Shown: positions 42,871-51,164, numbered from the stretch's first letter. The stretch is DNA of 64,000 bases from Xenorhabdus miraniensis (GCF_002632615.1 NZ_NITZ01000006.1:62001-126000); one strand, 5' to 3'. Made by a program: numbers and translations. The notes: generated by a model from the sequence alone, not told the origin.

Positions 42871-44564
42871 TATGCGGCCCTTACAATATAGTTAAATGCG
42901 ATGTTTCGCGGGCGTGTTTCGGCCGCAACAGAAAATCCACCATAAACGCTGGAGCTATATGTTCTGAAATAATTACCACTCCACAATCCAGCGTTATTTC
43001 CGACTGGACGTTGTGTATTTGTTAGATTCAACGCAAAATTTGACGATTTATTATCGTCAAAAACAGTTGTGATCCCGGTTTCCGCTATGCTGTTATCACC
43101 GTTACTGGTTGGTAATGCATGAGAATGGTTCTGAAATGCGTGATTTTGGAGGCTAAGGAGCACACGTCCAACATCAACCTTTCTGCCATCATCCCACCCA
43201 CGAATAAATTCCCCTCTCAAATCCGGTAATCTTAATGAGGGATACACTCGCGCCAGTTCAGGATATTGTGTCGCGGTAAATGTAGCGCCGTTACATTTTA
43301 TCCACCCAGCAGGAGGGGTTGCCAATGGCCACGGAATAGGCACACCAACAGGTAATGCTGAGCCTGCCGTTAAACCGAGGTTTTTCACAAACTCATTTTT
43401 GTTTGGAATATCTGCACCGTTCTTGTTTTTCTCCAAACGTGTATTGGCATTATTATTTGCATTAACCGCATTCTGATTTGCTGTGTTAGCTAAAGATTTA
43501 ATGTCATTTACTTTAGTGTTAGTTTCGTCTTTGTTATAGGCACCAACATCTGCTGCGTTTAATGAAATATCAGCATTCAGCGCCTTACCGTTCACTTTAC
43601 GTCCCAAAGGAACTCGACCATTGGCATTATCGTTTGCGGCTTTTGCCTGTGCCTTGGCTTCATTCACTCGCGCATCAGTTTCGGCTTTGTTATACGCCCC
43701 AACATCCGCAGAATTCAGCGAAATATCTGCCGACAGCGCCTTACCATTCACCTTACGACCAGCCGGAACTCGGCCATTAGCATTATCGTTTGCAGCCTTA
43801 GCCTGTGCCTTGGCTTCATTCACTCGCGTATCAGTTTCACCTTTGTTATACGCACCAACATCACCCGAATTCAGTGCAATATCCGCCGATAGCGCCTTAC
43901 CATTCACCTTACGCCCAGCCGGAACGCGGCCATTAGCATTATTATTCGCCGCATTAGCAAAATCATACGCCGCCTTCACCGCTTTTGGCGTTGCTGCATG
44001 GGTTTCGCTATTACTATCCACCGCGCTGCTCAGGATGACAAATCCCTTCTCTTTCAGCGTTGCGTCAGGATGGTTACGGCTGTTCGCGTGTTTCTGAATG
44101 GAATCATCCACATATTCACGCGTAGCCAAAATCACAGCCGGGTCAACTTTCAATGTCACCGCATTAGCGCTGCTGACAATCAGAATCATGCGAATGGTCT
44201 GGGTACGACCAGAACCTTCCTGCAATTGGGGTTTGTAGGTTTCCGCGCAGTTACCCACCGCAATCAGAATGCCATCTTTGTCAAACAAGCCGATTTCACG
44301 GATCCACCAGCCACCTTCGTTTTCAGGAATAACCTGTTCTGCAATGATTTGGTTGGTGTTTTTCGGATCGATGCTCAACGTGTTAATTGCCGCACGACGT
44401 TTTTCATTAATCAGTTTAGTCTGTTTAGTGTCTGGTGTAGGCAAGCTGCCACCACCATCACCGACGGCCATATGGGTAATTTCAATTTTAGTACCCAATG
44501 CCGCAGCATTTGCCAACTTATCTGCGCCTAACTGTGTCAGCAACGCAAAATATTTGGTACTCAT
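42870..44564 (-). CDS. H: tail fibre protein gpH (active form)
   Basis: The protein has 564 residues. Residues 1-150 are the P2 gpH baseplate-binding domain (MSTKYFALLTQLGADKLANAAALG, ITHMAVGDGGG, GGWWIREIGLFD). Residues 210-368 are three 53-residue stem repeats (GRVPAGRKVNGKALSADI..N..DVGAYNK). NLGLT at about 395-399 coincides with the inversion site. The tip then has PVGVPIPWP...GWIKCNGATF, LPDLRGEFIRGWDDGRK, a HSHALP turn and the ETRPRNIAFNYIVRAA end. It determines which cells the particle binds. Confidence 0.94.
   Translation of the reverse strand: MSTKYFALLTQLGADKLANAAALGTKIEITHMAVGDGGGSLPTPDTKQTKLINEKRRAAINTLSIDPKNTNQIIAEQVIPENEGGWWIREIGLFDKDGILIAVGNCAETYKPQLQEGSGRTQTIRMILIVSSANAVTLKVDPAVILATREYVDDSIQKHANSRNHPDATLKEKGFVILSSAVDSNSETHAATPKAVKAAYDFANAANNNANGRVPAGRKVNGKALSADIALNSGDVGAYNKGETDTRVNEAKAQAKAANDNANGRVPAGRKVNGKALSADISLNSADVGAYNKAETDARVNEAKAQAKAANDNANGRVPLGRKVNGKALNADISLNAADVGAYNKDETNTKVNDIKSLANTANQNAVNANNNANTRLEKNKNGADIPNKNEFVKNLGLTAGSALPVGVPIPWPLATPPAGWIKCNGATFTATQYPELARVYPSLRLPDLRGEFIRGWDDGRKVDVGRVLLSLQNHAFQNHSHALPTSNGDNSIAETGITTVFDDNKSSNFALNLTNTQRPVGNNAGLWSGNYFRTYSSSVYGGFSVAAETRPRNIAFNYIVRAA
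43367..43382 (-). other. gix/cix-like inversion site, right
   Basis: CCGTTAAACCGAGGTT is an exact inverted copy of 38457-38472; with its right flank the core TAAACCGAGGTTTT equals 14 central bases of the Mu gixL site as I remember it. It lies on codons for NLGLT in the active fibre gene. Confidence 0.78.
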
Positions 44565-45169
44565 GGTCTAATCCTCATGTCATCAATAATATGTATGCCC
44601 GCGCCCACAAATTCTGAGCCGGATACGGTCACTTGTTCCGGGAAATAAGGGTAAACTGTCAGTTCGTCACCGCTGTATGTCGCCGCCGAGTAGTGATATT
44701 CACCGCGTGTATCCAGATTGATATCCAACCCAATCAAATGTCGGCTGACTGGCTTGGCATCAAAAATCAGGTTTTCCAGTTCCTCGAACATTTCATGGGT
44801 GATACCGCTATCCAGTACACCAATATCCAGTCGGAAGGTGCCCGGCGCATCGTTGGTCTGCCACCACTCTTTGACGCGGATAAGATAACCCAAAGGCTCA
44901 ACAACCCGCCGGATCGCTCCGATCGTTCCTTTGTGTTTGTGCAGGAACAACGAGCTTTTGATCACCTCCCTCTTGGTGCTCTCAGACCAGCGTTCGTCCC
45001 AGCGATCAACTGACCATGCCCAGGCCAGATAAGGCAGAAGCGATGCCGGACAAGTGTCTGGGTTCCACAGCTCACGGAGCGGAACTTTAACTTTCTGCAA
45101 CTCAGCGCAGGCTTTAGCCGCCGCAAGCTCTAGCTGAGTTGAACCCACCGGCAGAAGGCGATCACTCAT
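44561..45169 (-). CDS. I: P2 gpI-like baseplate protein
   Basis: The protein has 202 residues. Landmarks: LPVGSTQLELAAAKACAE at the N-terminus, LPYLAWAWSVDRWDERWSES and HKHKGTIGAIRRVVEPLGYL. It is a baseplate wedge protein that holds the fibres. It overlaps J by 8 bases and H by 4. Confidence 0.95.
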   Translation of the reverse strand: MSDRLLPVGSTQLELAAAKACAELQKVKVPLRELWNPDTCPASLLPYLAWAWSVDRWDERWSESTKREVIKSSLFLHKHKGTIGAIRRVVEPLGYLIRVKEWWQTNDAPGTFRLDIGVLDSGITHEMFEELENLIFDAKPVSRHLIGLDINLDTRGEYHYSAATYSGDELTVYPYFPEQVTVSGSEFVGAGIHIIDDMRIRP

Positions 45170-46070
45170 CCGAGCCTCCCATCGTCAATGTGGTCTTGGT
45201 GCAGTAAGAAGCCTGAGTTTTATCCAACACCACGTCTTTCAAGGGGGCTTTCAGTTCCACTCGCTGGACGCCTTCCACATGCAGTGCGGCATAAATCGCC
45301 GACAAACGAATGTCACGTCCCAGACGATGCTGTGCTTCAACATAGCGTTTTAGTTTTTGTTCAGCCGCCTTGCGTATAGGTTCTGATTCCGGTGTCGGGA
45401 AAATGTACAGCACCGCATCAATTTCATATTCCACAATGTTGGCAGACTGAACTTTCAATCGATCCGCTACTGGACGCACGTTTTCGTCGTTCAGTGCTTT
45501 TTCGACTTTTTCCAGTAGCTCTTTGGAAGCGACGCCTTTGTCTTCACGGGACATAATGGTCACTGTGACGTTAGCCGGTGATGGGCTGATTGCTGAAGCA
45601 TCCGCAACACGGCCATCCGCACTGCGGGCATGGTACTCATAAGCACCGACCGGACCGGCTACGCTCAAGCCTTCAAAGGCCTGCGGAATGCGTACGCGGT
45701 AATCATTGTCAGACTCCATTAACGCAGGTGTCGGTGGTACGGTGGAGTTATCCGCAGGACGCAGAATCATGCGGGATACATTGTTGTTTGCACCCAATTG
45801 ATCCAAATCGCTGCCTGTTGAATAGGCTACCATCACTGCCCGAGCGGCTTCGTTAACTCTTTGACGCAAGAGCAATTCACGATAAACGTTCTCTTCCAGC
45901 AACTTGACCAAAGGTTCGGACTCCAGTTGCAAGGTACGAGCAATAGCCTCTTGCTGATCTTCCGGATAGAGCGAGATCAATCCTTTTTTGCGCTCTTCCA
46001 GCAGTTGTTCATAATCCAGTGGCTCAACCACATCCGGTGGTGGCAACTGGCTTAAATCGATTGTTGGCAT
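45162..46070 (-). CDS. J: P2 gpJ-like baseplate wedge protein
   Basis: The protein has 302 residues, as P2 gpJ. Landmarks: PTIDLSQLPPPDVVEPLDYEQLLEERK, RVNEAARAVMVAYSTGSDLDQLGA, DDYRVRIPQAFEGLSVAGPVGAYEYHA. It builds the baseplate edge with gpI and gpW. Confidence 0.96.
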   Translation of the reverse strand: MPTIDLSQLPPPDVVEPLDYEQLLEERKKGLISLYPEDQQEAIARTLQLESEPLVKLLEENVYRELLLRQRVNEAARAVMVAYSTGSDLDQLGANNNVSRMILRPADNSTVPPTPALMESDNDYRVRIPQAFEGLSVAGPVGAYEYHARSADGRVADASAISPSPANVTVTIMSREDKGVASKELLEKVEKALNDENVRPVADRLKVQSANIVEYEIDAVLYIFPTPESEPIRKAAEQKLKRYVEAQHRLGRDIRLSAIYAALHVEGVQRVELKAPLKDVVLDKTQASYCTKTTLTMGGSDE

Positions 46071-46073
46071 TGC

Positions 46074-46415
46074 TTACCTCACCGGAATCGAAAGTGAAAA
46101 TTCTTTGGCGGATTGGTGATAAGTACCTGTAATATCCACCACCATTCTGCCGTCCTGTAGGGTTTCCATCGTGATGGACGTCAGCGTCACACGTGGCTCC
46201 CAACGGCTGATTGCGGTATAGCTGGCCGCCATCACCTGAAGCCGGAGCGCCGGGTTCTGTGGCCAATCGATCAGTTCCGGCAGTAAAGAGCCGTAGGTGC
46301 GACGTGCAATACGACTGCCCACCGGGGTTAATAAAATATCGCTGACGGATTGCCGGACATGAGCCAGATCTGTCAACTCCCGGCCCGTCTGCCGGTTCAT
46401 TCCCAGATACATCAT
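46074..46415 (-). CDS. W: P2 gpW-like baseplate protein (gp25 family)
   Basis: The protein has 113 residues. Landmarks: YLGMNRQTGRELTDLAHVRQSVSDILLTPVGSR and RRTYGSLLPELIDWP. This gp25-like lysozyme fold without activity triggers sheath assembly. Overlaps V by 4 bases. Confidence 0.96.
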   Translation of the reverse strand: MMYLGMNRQTGRELTDLAHVRQSVSDILLTPVGSRIARRTYGSLLPELIDWPQNPALRLQVMAASYTAISRWEPRVTLTSITMETLQDGRMVVDITGTYHQSAKEFSLSIPVR

Positions 46416-47047
46416 ACGGGGCCTCCTGATGTGTCACCGCCTGACCTGATGCCAGTGTGTTTATGGGAATCCACGACCACACCATTGGAACTGAATGTGC
46501 CTCCGGTGTGTTCAATATTGCCCGTCATTTTGCCGCCGTTGCGCACAATCAAGTTGCCTGTGCTCATTAGCTGCGTACAGATGACTTCCGGTGTATCCAG
46601 CGTAATTCGGGTGCTGGCGACACAAGTGATTTCCGGCGCGGTAATATGGACGGAATCCGATGCAGTCACTGTCGCGGTTTTAATGCCAGTCACAGTCAAT
46701 GCGCCGGATTGCGGTTCATACTCCATCACGGCACCGTCCGGAAACTTGATATGCGTCGCTTCGGGTGATGTGGATGGAGCCGGAAACTCATCTGAAAAAA
46801 TCGCTGGCAATACAAAGGCGGTGGTCAGTTCTCCGCCTATGGACAGTAATAAAACCTGTTCACCGACACTGGGCGCCCACCATGTGCGGGAGTTTCCCGC
46901 TCTGGATGTCAACCAGTGCAGCCAGTTGGTTTCAAGATTGCCTGTCGCGACACGGCACATTCCCTTTGTGGTGTCCACTTGGGTAATGACGCCGGTTCGG
47001 ATCAGGTTGCGCAATAAGCGCATCAGTTCAGTGAGTTGTGTGTTCAT
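46412..47047 (-). CDS. V: baseplate spike protein gpV
   Basis: The protein has 211 residues. The OB-fold N-terminus (TGVITQVDTTKGMCRVATGNLETNWLHWL, WWAPSVGEQVLLLSIGGEL) is followed by a beta-helix needle and the tip HKHTGI, the iron-binding HxH of P2-type spikes. The trimer punctures the target outer membrane. First gene of the V-W-J-I-H-G group. Confidence 0.96.
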   Translation of the reverse strand: MNTQLTELMRLLRNLIRTGVITQVDTTKGMCRVATGNLETNWLHWLTSRAGNSRTWWAPSVGEQVLLLSIGGELTTAFVLPAIFSDEFPAPSTSPEATHIKFPDGAVMEYEPQSGALTVTGIKTATVTASDSVHITAPEITCVASTRITLDTPEVICTQLMSTGNLIVRNGGKMTGNIEHTGGTFSSNGVVVDSHKHTGIRSGGDTSGGPV

Positions 47048-47093
47048 GACGTAAGAATGCCATGAAAAAGCAGGCCAGACATTAAACCAGGCT

Positions 47094-47111
47094 TGTAAGA
47101 AACAACATACA
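47094..47111 (-). promoter_or_regulatory. possible Ogr box upstream of V
   Basis: TGTAAGAAACAACATACA fits TGT-N12-ACA, but its centre is only 55 bases before the V start codon, which would leave no leader. A terminator upstream at 47147-47179 argues that V does have its own promoter. Confidence 0.35.
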
Positions 47112-47146
47112 AATCCAGAGATAAAATCGTTTTAAATCAATGAAAT

Positions 47147-47179
47147 AAAAGCCTTGCTTCAGAATGAAAAAAGGCTTTT
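47147..47179. terminator. hairpin between Rz and V
   Basis: A 9-bp stem AAAAGCCTT / AAGGCTTTT with a 15-base loop; the A/T ends allow termination on either strand. It separates the X-holin-Rz group from the V group. Confidence 0.65.
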
Positions 47180-47224
47180 CGCTATCTTTTGAGTGGAACT
47201 GAAAGGCATTAAGACAACATGCGA

Positions 47225-47729
47225 TCATTCTGGCTTGCACTGCCGGACAACATCACGCACATACTGTTGCAAATAGTCTAATTTGGCCTGGTCGCTGATG
47301 ATTCCGGCTCGGACATCGTAAATAGTGCGTCCAGCTTTTGCAGTGAATTCGACTTGGGTTCCATCGCCCACGCTGCGGGCGCTGGTATCTCGGTTTTGGG
47401 TGAGCTGACAGGTAGCAAGGTTGGTGGCGGCGATTTGCACCCGCCGATGACCAGCAGCAATGTCAGCACGTAAAGCCGAATTTTCTTCGGTGACATGAGC
47501 TAATTTCCCTGAATAATATTCATCCAATTCTGCAACCCGATTTTGTGCAGTTTTCATTTGTTGGATGGCAGCCAGTGTTTCTGAACTCACTTTTTGGTTA
47601 ATGGCAACAAGTTGTGCAGCATTTTTTTGTTTCAAAATGGTTATTTCATCCAGAAACAAGGAGCGATGCCCCCACCAACCAAGATTAATGCCAATTATCA
47701 AGCTCACAATTAAAGGCATTTTTTTCATC
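47225..47729 (-). CDS. Rz-like inner-membrane spanin
   Basis: Started at the ATG at 47729 (AATAGGTG upstream) the protein has 167 residues: one N-terminal transmembrane helix (MPLIVSLIIGINLGWWG) and a long periplasmic coiled coil (LKQKNAAQLVAINQKVSSETLAAIQQMKT). With Rz1 it fuses inner and outer membranes at lysis. The sequence just upstream is a tandem duplication (TTGGGAATAGGT twice) that also doubles the ribosome site. Confidence 0.85.
47278..47496 (-). CDS. Rz1-like outer-membrane spanin lipoprotein, nested
   Basis: The 72-residue frame lies entirely inside Rz in another frame, with AGGGAAA before its ATG. It has a signal sequence ending in a lipobox (LLLVIGGC) and a Pro-rich mature part (CKSPPPTLLPVSSPKTEIPAP), the Rz1 hallmark. 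Nested Rz/Rz1 organisation is typical for lambdoid and P2-like phages. Confidence 0.85.
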   Translation of the reverse strand: MSPKKIRLYVLTLLLVIGGCKSPPPTLLPVSSPKTEIPAPAAWAMEPKSNSLQKLDALFTMSEPESSATRPN

Positions 47730-47791
47730 GCACCTATTCCCAACGTACCTATTCCCAACTTAATTCCCAACAAATTTGTTCAGCCTCCCGG

Positions 47792-48055
47792 TTACAAATC
47801 TTTCGGTGCTTGATTTATCAGCTCACTGACAATCTTGGCTGATTTTGACGCAGGTTCTAATTCCAGATTTTCCAGGATGTTTTTCAAGATCAGAGTTCGT
47901 TTCATCTGCTCCCGACGATTGAGACGATAGGTTAAGATGCCGAGGGAAATGCTGGCAAACGCGCCAAGCACAAAACTCCACTCATATAAAGAAAGGCCGG
48001 AAAAAATGGCAGTGGTACTGGCACAGGCATAGGTGGCGTGGCTGTATTTATCCAT
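47792..48055 (-). CDS. class II-type holin
   Basis: The protein has 87 residues with two hydrophobic segments (YACASTTAIFSGLSL and WSFVLGAFASISLGILTY) and a charged C-terminus (RLNRREQMKR). It matches the small phage holins found next to gpX in P2-like tail islands. It would open the inner membrane. The endolysin that normally follows is not found. Confidence 0.78.
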   Translation of the reverse strand: MDKYSHATYACASTTAIFSGLSLYEWSFVLGAFASISLGILTYRLNRREQMKRTLILKNILENLELEPASKSAKIVSELINQAPKDL

Positions 48056-48064
48056 ACATTCCCC

Positions 48065-48268
48065 TTAATCCCAAAGCTGGATCATGGGCTTGCTGGCAGC
48101 AGGCATAAATTCCGGCATTTCAACTTTCGTTCCATGAGGCAATACCGCGCCAAAATCAGCCAGCCCGGGATTTGCCTGTAATACACGTTCAGTCATTCCC
48201 AACGTGCGACCATAATGGCGCCAACAAATGGCATCAATCGTTTCATTTTGTTGTGCGATAACTTGCAT
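48065..48268 (-). CDS. X: tail protein X (gpX)
   Basis: The protein has 67 residues with a LysM-like fold: VIAQQNETIDAICWRHYGRT, then VLQANPGLADFGAVLPHGTKVEMPE. It is close to P2 gpX. First gene of the X-holin-Rz group, about 42 bases after the predicted +1 of an Ogr-type promoter. Confidence 0.95.
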   Translation of the reverse strand: MQVIAQQNETIDAICWRHYGRTLGMTERVLQANPGLADFGAVLPHGTKVEMPEFMPAASKPMIQLWD

Positions 48269-48355
48269 ACACTCTCCTTTTTCTTTGCAGAAAATAGTCA
48301 GTAAATCGGAGAGTTATGATCGAATAATCGGAAAAATGCCTCAATGAGATGAGAT

Positions 48356-48373
48356 TGTTAGGGGAATAATACA
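48356..48373 (-). promoter_or_regulatory. Ogr box of late promoter before X
   Basis: TGTTAGGGGAATAATACA fits TGT-N12-ACA exactly. Centred at -55 it gives +1 near 48310, 42 bases before the X start. Confidence 0.6.
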
Positions 48374-48407
48374 AATGAATAGCAATTTTGTTGATTTCAG
48401 TAAGCAC

Positions 48408-48435
48408 AAAAGGCAGGAAATAGCGCCTGCCTTTT
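48408..48435. terminator. bidirectional terminator between dinI-like gene and X promoter
   Basis: A 10-bp stem AAAAGGCAGG / CCTGCCTTTT with an 8-base loop and T-rich flanks on both strands. Confidence 0.8.
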
Positions 48436-48492
48436 GTGCTGTTTTTTTATCTTATCAAAATCTATTCGGAGGATATCTATGAACCGCCATAT

Positions 48493-48729
48493 TTAATCCG
48501 GCAGCCAGCTATCATCCTCCCAGACGTTTTGAATAAGTTCCATGATGTGTTCTTGTTCGCTGCTTTTTTTTGTCCCTGTCACTCTTACGGAGGTACTACT
48601 ACTGACTGCAATTCTAAAATGTGTATCAGGATAGTGTGGTAATACTCTTTTTCTTAATTCATTTTCAAGTGCAGACATAACTGCTTCAGAAACGTTAGCT
48701 CGTCTATCGAAAAGTATTTCTACGCGCAT
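48493..48729 (-). CDS. DinI-like damage-inducible protein
   Basis: The protein has 78 residues of the DinI family: MRVEILFDRRANVSEAVMSALENELRKRVLPHYPD, then FRIAVSSSTSVRVTG and the acidic end EDDSWLPD. Chromosomal DinI modulates RecA filaments; phage copies tune SOS-linked induction. It is the second gene after a LexA-type box, 18 bases after 48748-49005. Confidence 0.85.
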   Translation of the reverse strand: MRVEILFDRRANVSEAVMSALENELRKRVLPHYPDTHFRIAVSSSTSVRVTGTKKSSEQEHIMELIQNVWEDDSWLPD

Positions 48730-48747
48730 CCTTTTCTCCTGCTAAAT

Positions 48748-49005
48748 CTATTCTTCTATCGAACCTGAATTCCTTAACATTTTGTTACTGGCCACCTCAT
48801 TATCTAACAAGTCACCACTCAATTTACTTTGGTAACTATTAAACCTTTTTTCATAAGGTGCAGATAGCTCCGCTATCCAAACCAGTGCCAGCTCTTTGTC
48901 TTCCGCATGATTGCATTCGCAACTTGTTGCCATTCGAGCAATGAAATTGATACGTTGCGCTACCAATGATTCCATAAGAGATTCCACTGATCTATCTGCC
49001 TCCAT
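48748..49005 (-). CDS. small SOS-linked hypothetical protein
   Basis: The 85-residue frame begins at ATG at 49005, nine bases past a LexA box, without a strong ribosome site; an internal ATG at 48975 (MESLVAQ) is the alternative start. It contains LVAQRINFIARMATSCECNHAEDKELALVWIAEL and is predicted all-helical. Unrecognised. Co-transcribed with the dinI-like gene. Confidence 0.6.
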   Translation of the reverse strand: MEADRSVESLMESLVAQRINFIARMATSCECNHAEDKELALVWIAELSAPYEKRFNSYQSKLSGDLLDNEVASNKMLRNSGSIEE

Positions 49006-49013
49006 ATAAGAAA

Positions 49014-49029
49014 CTGTATGTATATACAG
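49014..49029 (-). promoter_or_regulatory. LexA (SOS) box
   Basis: CTGTATGTATATACAG is a perfect CTG-N10-CAG with the favoured alternating TA centre. It lies directly before the 48748-49005/dinI-like pair, so DNA damage should derepress them. Confidence 0.8.
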
Positions 49030-49090
49030 TACACGTAATAAGATTAAATTTAAAGTAGTTTTTACCTTTTCTGGTGATTAAATTTGATAG

Positions 49091-51079
49091 TTAATAACTA
49101 TTATCTGCTGTTTTAGCAGAAAAATTTGCCAATTTGGTGGATTTTTCCACTATATGAATTCTATGATCCCGATAACACTTTAACTGTTCATCCGTACAGT
49201 TATTGACAGAACTCCAAGATGAGAACTTTTTGCTTCTTTTATAAACAATCCGTTCTGGTGTAGAAGCTGTATTCGTTTTAGGAACGATGTTCCATTGATG
49301 AATACGTGTGCAAATAAATTCCATACCGGATAGAAATGGTGATGTCACACCTTGTATGGAATGAACATCTTCACCATAGGGACTGCCAAACGGGATATAT
49401 TTGTAAGATAAGCGAATAACCAAATCGCGACGAGCAACCCACGGCCCACCCTGTGCTTGAGTATAAGCTGCCCAATTACCTTCATCGGCTGCCTGTAAAA
49501 CCGCATTAATTTTGGTATCAGACAAATGTATTTCTCTGAGGCGACGTAATTCGCGCCAAACTGAAACCGGAGCACCGCCAATTTGTTGGAATTGCCGAAT
49601 ACGCCAACGACTCGCCCAGGCTGTCACTGATTTTGCCATATCGCGCAAGGATTCGCCGGTTTCATGGTCTTTTTCCTCTTCCAAAGCATAGCCATCAATA
49701 TTTTTGGAAATGTACTTCGCTATGTAGCCTGTTGCACTGCCTTTATTAGGATCGATCGTCCGATAATCAAAACGTGCCTTTTTAGCTTGCTCATTCTGCA
49801 ATTCCCCCTGCTCTTCTTGACAGGCGTAACGCTCAAGAATCTCTCTGGCTTGCTGCAAATACTCTGGCAACATGAACAGCACCATATGCCAATGAGGGGT
49901 GCCATCATGGTGTGGTTCTACCACACGGAAGCCAAATAGATTAATCCCTGCTCGTGCGAACGCAGCACGAGCTTTTGCCCAGACACTACATAAATAACGT
50001 TGAGTATCACGTGGAGTTGTGCCATCCCAAGATTTGACAAATCCTCCCTGACGCTGGACAGCGTGATATTTCGCAGGAGCTGTGATGGTATAAAATTCCC
50101 CAACGCAGTTCATTTTATCAGCGATATTTTCGAAACCGCGCATTCTGACCATCAACTCACAACGCCGAATCGCGGGATTGGCATTACTATGAATAACCGA
50201 ATCTGCCAGAGAAATTCGTTCTCCTTCTTCATTTTCTAAATCAAAATGTTTGAAAAATTCACGATTACGCCGTTTTTGTTCCAGCCATTCCCGCAGTGCT
50301 TGCCGTGAAACATAAGGAGAAGCCGCTTGCTGTACCTGCCCGACTGCAATCGCCATATGCTCAGATTGAACATCACGCAGGCGCTTTAAGCGGAAATACC
50401 ACCAGCGGGCTGACATCATGCGTAACATCCCCGAACAGAGCTGATCTATCGATGGTGCTTTACGCCCACGCTTGAAACGATACCAATAAGGTGGGTTCGT
50501 ATTACATTGCAAAGTCAGCTTTGCCAACAATTCGTAGAATTTAGCGACACGGGAAAATATCTCATTATTCCCCTCAGAGGAGGTTGATGGATGCTTTTGG
50601 GAGTACGCTAAAGAATAATGCTCATAATTGCCGGAAATAAAAACGGCAACTTCATGAGCTAGTTTCAAAAGTTGTTTACGATCATATGTCGCCACCTTTT
50701 CCAGTTGCTCAATAAAAGGAAAAGGCGCTATACCAGAAACATAGTGGTTGAATTGGTATCTTTTCTTTACTAATTGTAATCGTGGCAAAACATTTTGCCC
50801 GACCGTTTTTCGCAGGAAGGAATTCGCATCACGGCGGCCTGAACGGTGAAAGATATCAACATAACGGCGGCTGAAATATTTCGCCAGAAAGTCCGGCATC
50901 TGCCCGATATACTGGTGACGCCATTGGTGATCATCTGCGTTGACTTCCCATAATAAACGTTCTGCCATTGAAACACCCTGCGGTATGCTCGGCTGGAACA
51001 TAGCTGTTTGTTTGTGATTAGCAATAAAATAATCACCATTATGTTTATTAGCAGTAAGGTCACTATTCATCCATTTCAC
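49091..51079 (-). CDS. A: P2 gpA-like HUH replication endonuclease
   Basis: The protein has 662 residues; AGGGTGAA precedes the ATG. The HUH motif is H396-W397-H398 in GTPHWHMVLF, and the paired catalytic tyrosines are Tyr452 and Tyr456 in GYIAKYISKN, four apart as in P2 gpA (Tyr450/454). It nicks one strand to start rolling-circle replication. It is intact even though the island has no capsid genes, so its retention is unexpected. Confidence 0.92.
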   Translation of the reverse strand: MKWMNSDLTANKHNGDYFIANHKQTAMFQPSIPQGVSMAERLLWEVNADDHQWRHQYIGQMPDFLAKYFSRRYVDIFHRSGRRDANSFLRKTVGQNVLPRLQLVKKRYQFNHYVSGIAPFPFIEQLEKVATYDRKQLLKLAHEVAVFISGNYEHYSLAYSQKHPSTSSEGNNEIFSRVAKFYELLAKLTLQCNTNPPYWYRFKRGRKAPSIDQLCSGMLRMMSARWWYFRLKRLRDVQSEHMAIAVGQVQQAASPYVSRQALREWLEQKRRNREFFKHFDLENEEGERISLADSVIHSNANPAIRRCELMVRMRGFENIADKMNCVGEFYTITAPAKYHAVQRQGGFVKSWDGTTPRDTQRYLCSVWAKARAAFARAGINLFGFRVVEPHHDGTPHWHMVLFMLPEYLQQAREILERYACQEEQGELQNEQAKKARFDYRTIDPNKGSATGYIAKYISKNIDGYALEEEKDHETGESLRDMAKSVTAWASRWRIRQFQQIGGAPVSVWRELRRLREIHLSDTKINAVLQAADEGNWAAYTQAQGGPWVARRDLVIRLSYKYIPFGSPYGEDVHSIQGVTSPFLSGMEFICTRIHQWNIVPKTNTASTPERIVYKRSKKFSSWSSVNNCTDEQLKCYRDHRIHIVEKSTKLANFSAKTADNSY

Positions 51080-51164
51080 CCTATTGAAGGTATACGTGTG
51101 CCTGGCGTACTCATGCCATATGTCAGCAATGTGTCAAAAAAATGCGTTTAGAAAACCGTATTAA

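Noticed and set aside
43560..43960. Three regular repeats in the H gene as a mobile repeat
   Set aside because: They encode 53-residue stem repeats of the fibre and stay in frame; ordinary fibre architecture.
43621..44531. Long plus-strand frames opposite the fibre gene
   Set aside because: Antisense shadows produced by the repetitive, Ala-rich stem coding sequence.
46350..47054. 234-codon plus-strand frame opposite V and W
   Set aside because: Antisense shadow of well-identified baseplate genes.
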